Positions 15,458 to 23,146 of a DNA stretch of 27,387 nt are shown piece by piece. Origin of the DNA: Cytophagales bacterium (lineage in GTDB: Bacteria > Bacteroidota > Bacteroidia > Cytophagales > Cyclobacteriaceae); contig DAHVFH010000080.1 in NCBI GenBank assembly GCA_027317105.1, forward strand, positions 1 through 27,387, given 5' to 3'. The stretch's first letter is position 1. Every line of letters starts with the position of its first letter. The notes under the pieces are model-generated. The model saw nothing but the letters and a program-made list of their open reading frames with translations. It did no database searches and was not told the DNA's origin. The position numbers and the translations under genes are program-made.

Positions 15458-15696
15458 ATGAACACCAAGGAGGATTTTCACCGATTGATCGATACGATCG
15501 AGGATGGAAAAACGTTGAAAGGGTATTATCAATTGATCCAGCGGTTGAACAGCAATCAGTGTGGCGAATTGTGGAACAGCCTCACAATCATAGAAGGCAT
15601 GAGCTTTTGCTTTCCTATGACGAAAGTTTTATTCCGGATAGTTTTTTGAGCCATGCGCAAGTTAAAGAACAACACGCTAAATGGTTAAGGAAATAA
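15458..15696 (+). pseudogene. Antitoxin-like gene, frameshifted
   Basis: The frame from 15458 reads MNTKEDFHRLIDTIEDGK, then TLKGYYQLIQRLNSNQ..., and leaves frame near 15591-15600, ending falsely at 15649. Supplying one missing base there joins it to ELLLSYDESFIPDSFLSH, then AQVKEQHAKWLRK and a TAA at 15694-15696, giving about 79 residues. The restored end overlaps the toxin start at 15681 by 16 bases, the normal antitoxin-toxin layout. Helical, acidic, with no recognised named family. One deleted base is seen in DNA; antitoxin role is inferred from the neighbour. Confidence 0.7.
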
Positions 15697-15973
15697 TCTG
15701 GACGAAGCGGGCAATTAACAAATTCAATGGGATTATGGATTATCTGGAAGCTGAGTGGGGAGAAGGGGTTACTAGAAATTTTGTTGTGCGCACTTATGAA
15801 GTGATTGATCTGATTGCCCTGCGCCTGAGATTGGTACTTGGGAGAATCTTGAAAAAGGTGTCCGAGGATTTTTGCTCACTAAGCACAACCGACTGTTTTA
15901 TAGGACGACCAAAGATGAATTGATCGTTTTGAATTTCTTCGATACAAGGTGGGCCCCAAAAGAAAAATTCTGA
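15681..15973 (+). pseudogene. RelE/ParE-family toxin gene, frameshifted
   Basis: Starts MVKEIIWTKRAINKFNGIMD, then YLEAEWGEGVTRNFVVRTYE, a ParE-like fold. The frame breaks at about 15821-15825 (ALR/LRLVL) and stops at 15923. One extra base there restores ALRPEIGTWENLEKGVRG, FLLTKHNRLFYRTTKDEL and IVLNFFDTRWAPKEKF up to TGA at 15971-15973, about 97 residues, the full family length. The restored stop is 13 bases before the relA GTG. The C-terminal strands with the key Arg/Tyr residues are lost from the translated product. Real decay, sequencing error or frameshifting cannot be separated here. Confidence 0.8.
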
Positions 15974-15986
15974 CCAAAAAAGAACC

Positions 15987-18197
15987 GTGGTTGCAGACGC
16001 ACTAGAAGAAAAACGAGAGATTATAAACCGCTACCGCAGATTATTGCGGAAGGCGAAGCCATTGCTGAAAGGCAATGATGCCAAACTGATTAAGCGCGCC
16101 TTTACTATCGCCATGGAGGCGCATAAAAACATGCGAAGGAAATCGGGGGAGCCCTATATCTTTCATCCCCTTTCCGTGGCCGAAATATGTGTAGAGGAAA
16201 TAGGGCTTGGTACCACCTCCATTGTCGCGGCACTCTTGCATGATGTTGTAGAGGATACCGATATCCAATTGGAAGACATTGAACGCACGTTTGGAAAGAA
16301 AACCACAAGTATCGTAGATGGTCTCACCAAAATTAGGGGTGTTTTCGAATATGGTTCTTCGGCTCAAGCCGAGAATTTCCGCAAAATGCTTTTTACGCTC
16401 AGCGATGATGTGCGGGTGATACTCATCAAGTTGGCCGACCGTTTGCATAATATGCGAACCCTGGAAAGCATGCCGCGTCAGAAACAGTTGCGGGTATTCT
16501 CAGAAACAATTTATCTCTATGCTCCGCTGGCTCATCGCCTTGGCCTCAATGCAATTAAAACAGAGTTGGAAGATTTGTACTTGCGCTTTACTGATTTTTC
16601 AAACTATAAGGAGATAGCGGATAAGATTGATGAGACCAAAGTTTCGCGCAACCGGTTTATCAAACAATTTGTGCAGCCGATAAAAGATGAACTTGACCTT
16701 CTTAATGTGGCCTGCGAAATTAAGAGCCGGCCAAAATCTATTTTTTCCATCTTTAACAAGATGAAGAAACAAAACATTCCTTTTGAGGAGATTTATGATT
16801 TGTTTGCCATTCGCGTAATTATTGACACCCCCATTGATCAAGAAAAAAATTATTGCTGGCAAGTTTATTCTATTGTCACGGATTATTATACGCCCAATCC
16901 TGATCGCCTTCGCGATTGGATCAGCACACCGAAAGGCAATGGTTATGAATCGCTGCATACCACGGTGATGGCAAAAAATGGGCAATGGGTGGAGGTCCAG
17001 ATCCGCACCAAGCGCATGGATGAAATCGCAGAAAAGGGATATGCCGCTCATTGGAAATACAAAGACAATTCGGTAAAATATGAATCAAACCTGGAGAAAT
17101 GGCTGGTACGCGTTCGCGAGACCCTGGAAAAACAGGATCTATCCGCCTTAGAATTTGTCGATGATTTTCGAGGCAACCTGTTCAATGAAGAGGTATTTGT
17201 GTTTACACCAAAAGGCGAATTGAAAACCATCCCGAAAGGTGCCACCTCGCTTGACTTTGCTTTCGAAATTCACACCGACATTGGTGCTAAGTGCATTGGA
17301 GCGAAGGTGAATCAAAAATTAGTGCCCATTAATTATATTTTAAAAAATGGAGATCAGATAGAGATTTTAACCTCTTCAAAACAAAAGCCAAATGAAGACT
17401 GGCTTCGATTTGTGACCAGCCCGAAAGCGAAAAGTAAAATCAAAGACCTGCTGAAGGAAGACAGGCGCAAGATTGCTGATGAGGGCAAGGAAATGCTGGT
17501 CCGTAAACTGCGGCAGATGAAGATTGACCTGAATAGCCAGGTGTATGAGCATTTGCGGGATTATTTTAAGGTAAGCTCTCAGTTAGAACTACTTTATAAA
17601 ATTGGTAAAGAAATAATTACTTCGAGCGACCTAAAGAAATTTCAGAATTATAAACCGCCCGTTAAAAAGCAGCCCACAGAACGGATGCAGGATGTTAAGG
17701 CCATCGAACAGGAGGTAAAATCGAAAGGGAAGACAGAAGATACTTTGCTTATTGGTGAGGACATGGATTTGGTGGACTATAAATTGGCTAAATGTTGCAC
17801 GCCCATCCCCGGTGATGAAGTTTTTGGTTTTGTTACGGTGAGCGAAGGGATAAAAATACACCGCACGAATTGCCCTAACGCCCCCGAGCTGATGGCTAAC
17901 CACGGAAACCGGGTGATCAAGGCCAAGTGGACCAGCCAACACGAGGTCGCTTTTCTCACCGGACTGAAAGTGATTGGCACCGACCGGGTGGGCTTGATCA
18001 ACGATGTGAGCAAAGTAATCTCCGAGGAGCTTAAAGTGAACATGAGCTCACTCGCCTTCAAAACCGATCACGGCATCTTCAATGGTGAGATCATGCTTTA
18101 TGTAAACGACACCCGCCACCTGGAAGTGCTTATTGGCAAATTAGAAAAAGTGGAGGGTGTGGTTCAAGTGAACCGGTTTGATAGTAGGGTAGGGTAG
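15987..18197 (+). CDS. relA: Bifunctional (p)ppGpp synthetase/hydrolase (RelA/SpoT family, Rsh)
   Basis: Makes and degrades the stringent-response alarmone. The hydrolase HD domain is intact: H60, H85-D86 and E89-D90 in LLHDVVEDTD, and LADRLHNMRT. The synthetase domain (about 240-360) has IYDLFAIRVI, KGNGYESLHT and VEVQIRTKRMDEIAE, ending in YAAHWKYK. A TGS domain (VFVFTPKGELKTIPKGATS) follows, then the zinc-finger-like CCTPIPGDEV...HRTNCP and a C-terminal ACT domain. 736 residues is the Bacteroidota norm. The start is a GTG at 15987: no ATG occurs before residue 43, and the N-terminal ALEEKREIINRYRRLL fits homologues. Both catalytic halves look active. Confidence 0.96.
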   Translation: MVADALEEKREIINRYRRLLRKAKPLLKGNDAKLIKRAFTIAMEAHKNMRRKSGEPYIFHPLSVAEICVEEIGLGTTSIVAALLHDVVEDTDIQLEDIERTFGKKTTSIVDGLTKIRGVFEYGSSAQAENFRKMLFTLSDDVRVILIKLADRLHNMRTLESMPRQKQLRVFSETIYLYAPLAHRLGLNAIKTELEDLYLRFTDFSNYKEIADKIDETKVSRNRFIKQFVQPIKDELDLLNVACEIKSRPKSIFSIFNKMKKQNIPFEEIYDLFAIRVIIDTPIDQEKNYCWQVYSIVTDYYTPNPDRLRDWISTPKGNGYESLHTTVMAKNGQWVEVQIRTKRMDEIAEKGYAAHWKYKDNSVKYESNLEKWLVRVRETLEKQDLSALEFVDDFRGNLFNEEVFVFTPKGELKTIPKGATSLDFAFEIHTDIGAKCIGAKVNQKLVPINYILKNGDQIEILTSSKQKPNEDWLRFVTSPKAKSKIKDLLKEDRRKIADEGKEMLVRKLRQMKIDLNSQVYEHLRDYFKVSSQLELLYKIGKEIITSSDLKKFQNYKPPVKKQPTERMQDVKAIEQEVKSKGKTEDTLLIGEDMDLVDYKLAKCCTPIPGDEVFGFVTVSEGIKIHRTNCPNAPELMANHGNRVIKAKWTSQHEVAFLTGLKVIGTDRVGLINDVSKVISEELKVNMSSLAFKTDHGIFNGEIMLYVNDTRHLEVLIGKLEKVEGVVQVNRFDSRVG

Positions 18198-18217
18198 ATG
18201 GTTTGGTTCGATGATCA

Positions 18218-18862
18218 TCATTGCAATAAACTTATTACTTCTTGCGCGTTAGCTTCTTTCGCTATGTCTAACGGAGTTTTTTTATTATCCGTTCTTGCAT
18301 CTTTCTCAGCTCCGTGTTGCAAAAGTAATTGGACAAGATTCGCATTGGCCAGATGAGCGGCACTGTGAAGAGGGGTGAAATCATTTTGTTGTTTTGCGTT
18401 AGGGTTAGCGCCATAATCAAGCAATGACTTGGTGATTTCGTAATGATTAGCTGCTACCGAAGAATGTAAAGGAGCAACCCGAAATGAATTGGATGCCGCA
18501 ATATTTGGATCTGCTCCATTTTCTAAAAGTATCCTGACAATCTCCATTCTTCCAAAATAGCTAGCAAGTCCTAATGGTGTAAAGCCATCTGGCGAGTGAG
18601 AGTTCAATAATTCGGGATTATTTTTTAAAAAGGTAATCAAAATTCCTGTCGTTCCCGCTGCTGACGCTTCGTAAATATCTTTGGGATTGCGCTGCGATAA
18701 AATAAAATCGCTCAAGACATTATTTCGAAAATAAAAGCTTAGCATTAAAAGAGAGACACCCTCACTATCCGAAAAATAAAGAAGTTCTCTGTTCCGATTT
18801 ATTTCGGTAATCAATTCATCAGTCTTTTTCTCTTTCAGCAATGAATAAATTAGAGCTTCCAT
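18218..18862 (-). CDS. Ankyrin-repeat protein
   Basis: 214 residues, no signal peptide. At least three clear ankyrin units: DGFTPLGLASYFGRMEIVRI, then LLENGADPN; FRVAPLHSSVAANHYEI, then LLDYGANPN; DFTPLHSAAHLANANLVQL, then LLQHGAEKD; and a capping KKTPLDIAKEANAQEVISLL. The N-terminal third is a degenerate repeat region. Such proteins mediate protein-protein contacts; no enzymatic domain is present. It lies 31 bases downstream of the second ankyrin gene, so the two probably share a transcript. It converges on relA. Confidence 0.88.
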   Translation of the reverse strand: MEALIYSLLKEKKTDELITEINRNRELLYFSDSEGVSLLMLSFYFRNNVLSDFILSQRNPKDIYEASAAGTTGILITFLKNNPELLNSHSPDGFTPLGLASYFGRMEIVRILLENGADPNIAASNSFRVAPLHSSVAANHYEITKSLLDYGANPNAKQQNDFTPLHSAAHLANANLVQLLLQHGAEKDARTDNKKTPLDIAKEANAQEVISLLQ

Positions 18863-18893
18863 TTTTTTGATACGAATTTAATGGTTTAAACTA

Positions 18894-19409
18894 CTACGCT
18901 TTCGAATAAAAATCAATCTTTGTTTCCCTTGCACCCTGTGATCGCAGGTAATCTTCAACTTGTTTAGCAGATTCGCCTCCTTTGATTGAGTGATGAAGCA
19001 TGGTGAATCCATGAGGCCCTTTGGCGTTGAGAAGTCCTGGATTGAATGTGAGCACATTTTTCACCGTATCGATGTGCCCGAGCATGCAGGCCATGTAGAT
19101 ATTATAGCGAGATCCTTTGGCAAGGAGATAGTTGGCTATTTCTTTATTGCCAACATGGCCTGCGGCTTCAATGCCTGATTCGAAGTCACCACCGCCCCAG
19201 TCATTTGAAACATGAAGCAAGAGTGGTTCATTCTCAAGCATTTCCTTCACTCGAGGATAATTTCCATGAGATACCGTAACAAATTCTTTTACGATTTCTA
19301 ATTTAATCGGAGCTGGTTTCTCCTTGTCTTGGGAAATCGATTTCCACGGATTCATAATCCAAAATGTACTGACCATAAAGGATTTTTTTAAAAATGTTAC
19401 TCGTTTCAT
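18894..19409 (-). CDS. Exported ankyrin-like protein with degenerate Tat-like leader
   Basis: 171 residues. The N-terminus MKRVTFLKKSFMVSTFWIM resembles the Tat leader S/T-R-R-x-F-L-K, but the second Arg is Val, followed by a weak hydrophobic stretch and a Gln-Asp-Lys after Ser-Ile-Ser. The body holds ankyrin-type units (VSHGNYPRVKEMLENEP; GIEAAGHVGNKEIANYLLAK; MACMLGHIDTVKNVLT; FTMLHHSIKGG). I recall this layout, a Tat-like leader plus diverged ankyrins starting PIKLEIVKEFV, in Bacteroidota and Planctomycetota, without a known function. It is divergent from the AraC-type regulator. Confidence 0.82.
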   Translation of the reverse strand: MKRVTFLKKSFMVSTFWIMNPWKSISQDKEKPAPIKLEIVKEFVTVSHGNYPRVKEMLENEPLLLHVSNDWGGGDFESGIEAAGHVGNKEIANYLLAKGSRYNIYMACMLGHIDTVKNVLTFNPGLLNAKGPHGFTMLHHSIKGGESAKQVEDYLRSQGARETKIDFYSKA

Positions 19410-19489
19410 ATTTAGAGGGTTTGATAATTTTCGGTATTTAAAATCAATTTTTGACCCAATAGTACAGTTGAACGAAGAAAAATTATATC

Positions 19490-19505
19490 CTGATTCGTAA
19501 ATCAG
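19490..19505. promoter_or_regulatory. Inverted repeat in the ankyrin/AraC divergent gap
   Basis: CTGATT-CGTA-AATCAG, perfect 6-base arms, located 49 bases before the regulator ATG and 80 before the ankyrin gene. Possible operator for the adjacent AraC-type regulator or a small hairpin. Low support. Confidence 0.3.
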
Positions 19506-19553
19506 AATTACTTTTTCCCCAAATTTCTATTTCTTGGAATTTAAAAAGAGGAA

Positions 19554-20579
19554 ATGATGAGTCAGATCTGGCTGCTGTCGATTGTATTTGCTTTTGCTAT
19601 TGGACACGGAACGTTCCTAGCCGCTACACTTCTAATTGGATTTAATACCAAAGTGAATCGTCTTTTGAGTTTGATTCTGGTGGTGCTCATTGTAAGAGTG
19701 GGCAAATCAATATTGACGATACTCTTTCCAGAATGGTCTTATCTCGCTAGTTCCATTGGTCTTATTGCAATGACAGCCCTTGGCCCTTTACTTCTTTTTT
19801 ACATTGAAAGCTTGTTCACAGCATTTGAACTGGATCGCAAAAAAAGCATTCATCTTGTTGCGTTGGTTTTTAGTGTTGCCGTTTGCCTCTCGGCCAATTG
19901 GCGCGTGTTGAACCTGGCTTATTACATTTTTACCTTTTATTTATTCGTTTATATTTTTTGGATTTCCTATTCCTTGTATAAAAATGCAACGGAATACCGC
20001 ACGGACGATGTAAAATGGAAATGGAGTTTAGGAATAATAGGGGGTATTTCAGTGATCTTCATCACTTTTGTGCTTCAGCTTTTTGTTTACAATAGATTTA
20101 TTTACACGATTATTGTTGTAGCATCGGCCCTGGTTTTGTATTTACTTTCATTGTGGGCAGTAAGGCAACATAAACTTTTTCTTCCAGTCAATAGAAAAAA
20201 AATCAAAAATTCGTATGAACTTGGTGAACTGAGCAATCGAATTTTAAGACTTTTTCAAAAAGATGAAATTTTTGTTGATGCCAGTCTCAGTATTACGAAA
20301 CTCGCAAAGCAGCTTCATACACAACCCTATTTAGTTTCGAAGACGATAAATAGTCATTTCAAAAAAAGTTTTTCCGAATTTCTTATGGAATTTAGGATCA
20401 TCAAGGCTGAGCAACTGCTCCTTTCATCAATTAATCAAACACTGACGGTTGAAGCAATTGCTTACGAAAGTGGGTTTAGCACACTTTCAGCATTTTATAC
20501 TTCTTTTAAAAAAATAAATAATATGACGCCAAACCAATTTCGGAAGGCAGGTGGCCGGGCGGATATGAAAGTCGGTTAA
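19554..20579 (+). CDS. AraC-family transcriptional regulator with N-terminal membrane domain
   Basis: 341 residues. The first about 215 residues are hydrophobic with about seven predicted helices (LLSIVFAFAIGHGTFLAATL, GLIAMTALGPLLLFYI, IIVVASALVLYLLSLW and others). The C-terminus (about 230-335) is a double helix-turn-helix AraC domain: ITKLAKQLHTQPYLVSKTIN, then FSEFLMEFRIIKAEQLL, and VEAIAYESGFSTLSAFYTSF, KKINNMTPNQFRK. This 7TM-AraC design, anchoring a DNA-binding domain to the inner membrane, is common in Bacteroidota; the signal sensed is unknown. The start is ATG-ATG, so 19557 is equally possible. It is divergent from the ankyrin pair and convergent with the amidohydrolase (8 bases). 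Confidence 0.9.
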   Translation: MMSQIWLLSIVFAFAIGHGTFLAATLLIGFNTKVNRLLSLILVVLIVRVGKSILTILFPEWSYLASSIGLIAMTALGPLLLFYIESLFTAFELDRKKSIHLVALVFSVAVCLSANWRVLNLAYYIFTFYLFVYIFWISYSLYKNATEYRTDDVKWKWSLGIIGGISVIFITFVLQLFVYNRFIYTIIVVASALVLYLLSLWAVRQHKLFLPVNRKKIKNSYELGELSNRILRLFQKDEIFVDASLSITKLAKQLHTQPYLVSKTINSHFKKSFSEFLMEFRIIKAEQLLLSSINQTLTVEAIAYESGFSTLSAFYTSFKKINNMTPNQFRKAGGRADMKVG

Positions 20580-20587
20580 TATCTGAT

Positions 20588-21871
20588 TTACTCATTCTTA
20601 TACACCACGCCATCCTTCATCACAAAAGTTACTTTGGTCATCGTGACAATATTTTTAGTTGGGTCTTCATCCACGGCAACGATATCCGCCAGTTTTCCTT
20701 TTTCGATGGAACCCACTTTATCTCCCATTCCTAAAATAGTTGAATTCACTTGCATGGCACAAAGCAACGCCTCAATAGCAGGCATGCCACCTTCCACCAT
20801 GTAGCCAAATTCTTTCGCGTTGTCTCCATGAGGAAACACACCGGCATCAGTACCAAAGGCAATCTTCACGCCCCGCTTGTACGCTTTGCTAAAATTCTCT
20901 TGAATCTTAGAGCCTATGGCTATTGCTTTTGGCACCACCAGCGGATGGTAATACCCCGGTATTTTGGCATATTCGGCAGCCGATCTTCCGGCAATGATGG
21001 TTGGTACATGGTACGTTCCTTTTTCTTTCATAAGATCCATCACCTCTTCGGTCATAAGCGTTCCGTGCTCAATAGTCGTGATGCCAGCAAGTACGGCACG
21101 CTTCATCCCTTCCGCACCGTGGGCATGGGCGGCCGTAATCATCCCATAATCTTTGGCTGTTTCCACGATGGCATTTACTTCTTCTTGGGTAAACTGAGGG
21201 CCGCTGCCGTCTTTGGCAACGCTGAGTACGCCTCCTGTAGCCGTAATTTTTATAAAATCGGCTCCGTCTTTATAGCGTTGACGTACTGCTTTTCGGGCAT
21301 CTTCAGGACCATTGATTACGCCTTCTTTTGGGCCTGGATCGCCCATTAAATCTTTGCGGTATCCGTTGGTTGGATCCCCATGACCGCCCGTTGAGGCGAT
21401 GGCCTTTCCTGCCGTAAGAACGCGCGGGCCAACCACAATACCTTGGTTAATCGCGTTGCGAAGCGAAATATTTACCCCTGTTCCTCCACAATCGCGCACC
21501 GTGGTGAATCCTGCCATGAGCGTCTTTTTCGCATAAACAGTAGACTGAAAAGCGATGTCGGCTTCGTTCTGAGTAAAGCGTTTTATTAATCCATCTTTGC
21601 TGGTCTCCCCTTCAAGATGCACATGCATATCGATCAGTCCAGGCATCACTGTTTTCTTGCTCAGGTCAATCACCTTGTCGCCTTTGCCAGGTTTAGTGAA
21701 GCCCTTATCCACAGAAGTAATCTTATTGGCCTCAACCACCACAGTCACTTGAGAAAGTTGGTCTTTATTTTTCCCATCGATTAGTGAGCCGCAATGAATC
21801 AACGTGCGCTGTGCCTGACAGAAAAAGGCAAAAGCCATCAGAAAGGAAAGAAGAGTCAATTTTGTTTTCAT
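20588..21871 (-). CDS. Secreted metal-dependent amidohydrolase (imidazolonepropionase-like/prolidase-type)
   Basis: Signal peptide MKTKLTLLSFLMAFAFFCQAQ, then an amidohydrolase barrel. Metal and catalytic residues are all present: H83 and H85 (DMHVH), carboxylated Lys candidate K208 (FIKITATGG), H249/H251 (AAHAHG), H269 (TIEHGT), D342 (FGTDAG). The C-terminal small domain (GSIEKGKLADIVAVDEDP) closes the beta sandwich started by the N-terminal strands. Relatives hydrolyse Xaa-Pro or other dipeptides and related amides; the substrate is not decidable. The ATG at 21871 is preferred because the upstream 10 residues precede a complete signal peptide. It follows the GlcG/HbpS-like gene by 36 bases, a probable operon. 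Confidence 0.9.
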   Translation of the reverse strand: MKTKLTLLSFLMAFAFFCQAQRTLIHCGSLIDGKNKDQLSQVTVVVEANKITSVDKGFTKPGKGDKVIDLSKKTVMPGLIDMHVHLEGETSKDGLIKRFTQNEADIAFQSTVYAKKTLMAGFTTVRDCGGTGVNISLRNAINQGIVVGPRVLTAGKAIASTGGHGDPTNGYRKDLMGDPGPKEGVINGPEDARKAVRQRYKDGADFIKITATGGVLSVAKDGSGPQFTQEEVNAIVETAKDYGMITAAHAHGAEGMKRAVLAGITTIEHGTLMTEEVMDLMKEKGTYHVPTIIAGRSAAEYAKIPGYYHPLVVPKAIAIGSKIQENFSKAYKRGVKIAFGTDAGVFPHGDNAKEFGYMVEGGMPAIEALLCAMQVNSTILGMGDKVGSIEKGKLADIVAVDEDPTKNIVTMTKVTFVMKDGVVYKNE

Positions 21872-21907
21872 ATTTTTTAAGATAAAGTGTTGTGTTTTCA
21901 TTTTGCG

Positions 21908-22399
21908 TTAATGATTAAGTGCACTGAGTCCCGCCTTAGCGACCTGATCGTCCTGAGTAGATTGCGCCCCCGACACGCCAATGGCACCAATGATTTTGCC
22001 GTTTACAATGATGGGTTCACCGCCTTCCAATGCCGTTACATTGGGAAGGGACAAAATACGAAGGCCAGTGCCGCCACCGGCCACACCATCTTCAAAAACT
22101 TTGCTCGGTCTCTTAAAATTGTTAGCGGTCGTTGCTTTCGATATGGCCACCTCTATGGAACCGATTTGCGTGTTATCCATTTTCTCGAAAAGAACGAGGT
22201 TGCCACCTGTGTCCACAATGGCAATCGCCATCGTCCAATTATTTTTAATGGACTCTTGAATGGCACCAGCCATCACTTTTTCTGCTTGTTCCAAACGAAT
22301 TGGTTCTCCATACGGGACAGGCATGGCTGATTTTTGAGGCTGCGCGATCGATGGAATGGAAGCGATCAACACCAAACTGAAAATAATTGATTTTTTCAT
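21908..22399 (-). CDS. Secreted GlcG/HbpS-family (heme-binding-type) protein
   Basis: 163 residues. Signal peptide MKKSIIFSLVLIASIPSIAQ. The mature part shows the family hallmarks: AIVDTGGNLVLFEKMDNT, SIEVAISKATTA, GGEPIIVNGKIIGAIGVSG and the QDDQVAKAGL ending. GlcG/HbpS proteins have been linked to extracellular heme binding or to small-molecule metabolism; here the role is open. The start at 22399 directly opens the signal peptide; an upstream in-frame ATG at 22465 would add 22 unlikely residues. First gene of a probable operon with the amidohydrolase. Upstream lies a 10-base tandem repeat. Confidence 0.88.
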   Translation of the reverse strand: MKKSIIFSLVLIASIPSIAQPQKSAMPVPYGEPIRLEQAEKVMAGAIQESIKNNWTMAIAIVDTGGNLVLFEKMDNTQIGSIEVAISKATTANNFKRPSKVFEDGVAGGGTGLRILSLPNVTALEGGEPIIVNGKIIGAIGVSGAQSTQDDQVAKAGLSALNH

Positions 22400-22462
22400 C
22401 GCTAGTTTTTCATTAGAAATCAATGTTAACCTAAAATCGGAATAACACCAATAGTATTTACA

Positions 22463-22482
22463 CAATTGGCACCAATTGGCAC
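22463..22482. repeat. 10-bp perfect tandem repeat in divergent promoter gap
   Basis: CAATTGGCAC twice in direct tandem, each copy on the same face of the helix (10-base period), containing the palindrome CCAATTGG at the junction. It lies between the HbpS-like gene and the acpH-like gene, near TACTATTG (minus 22456-22449), a one-mismatch match to TAnnTTTG. Suggests a regulator-binding site. Confidence 0.55.
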
Positions 22483-22543
22483 TCTCAATTTTATGAAGTT
22501 TAATTTTAAATCTTATGCTAATACTTTACCTTACGAATGAAAA

Positions 22544-23134
22544 ATGAATTTTCTGGCGCATCTTTATTTATCGGGTGACAACCCTAAAATTAAAACAGGA
22601 AATTTTATTGGCGATTTTGTAAAGGGAAGAAATCCTGGCGAGCGATTTGAGGCTGACATTGCCAAAGGGATTTCCCTTCACCGCGAAATCGACTGGTACA
22701 CCGACACTCATAAAATCGTAAAACAAAGTAAAGACAGACTTAGGCCTAAATACAGACATTATTCAGGCGTTATTGTGGATGTTTTTTATGACCATTTTCT
22801 TGCAAGAAATTGGAATAACTATTCGTCTCAACAGTTACCTGATTTTGCCACTGATTGTTATTCAATTATTCAACAACACGAATCCATTGTTCCTGAAGGA
22901 GTAAATTATATGTTACCTTATATGATCAACGGGAATTGGTTGGTGAATTATGCAACGGTAGAAGGTATCCACCGGGCATTGAGCGGTATGGCGAAGCGAA
23001 CTCGGTTTGAGTCAAAAATGGAGGAATCATCTGTTGACCTTGAGAATTGGTACGACCATTTTAAGGAAGAATTTGATTTGTTTTTTCCTGAGTTAGTCCT
23101 GCATTGCAAATTATGGTTAGCAAACTCCGACTAA
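22544..23134 (+). CDS. Acyl carrier protein phosphodiesterase-like (AcpH family)
   Basis: 196 residues, resembling E. coli AcpH, which removes the 4'-phosphopantetheine arm from acyl carrier protein. Motifs shared with AcpH: MNFLAHLYLS start with H6, D24 (GDFVKG), HREIDWYTDTH with H46 and D50, and DVFYDHFLARNW with D83/H84. These are the predicted metal/catalytic positions of the HD-like fold. It heads a run with murF (12 bases downstream) and a PLP enzyme. Confidence in the family is high; activity on ACP in this organism is inferred. Confidence 0.85.
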   Translation: MNFLAHLYLSGDNPKIKTGNFIGDFVKGRNPGERFEADIAKGISLHREIDWYTDTHKIVKQSKDRLRPKYRHYSGVIVDVFYDHFLARNWNNYSSQQLPDFATDCYSIIQQHESIVPEGVNYMLPYMINGNWLVNYATVEGIHRALSGMAKRTRFESKMEESSVDLENWYDHFKEEFDLFFPELVLHCKLWLANSD

Positions 23135-23146
23135 CTTTGCTTTACG

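Noticed and set aside
18204..18217. Palindrome GATGATCATC between relA and the ankyrin gene as a terminator
   Set aside because: Ten bases without loop or T run; a palindrome this short is expected by chance.
20750..21349. 199-residue open frame on + strand opposite the amidohydrolase
   Set aside because: It is an antisense shadow of a well-conserved gene with no recognisable motifs. The same applies to the other long opposite-strand frames, such as those over tig and relA.
22467..22481. Sigma-54 promoter (TGGCAC ... GGCA) in the tandem repeat
   Set aside because: The GG to GC spacing is nine, not ten, bases, and the -12 element lacks TTGC. The pattern is explained by the 10-base tandem repeat.
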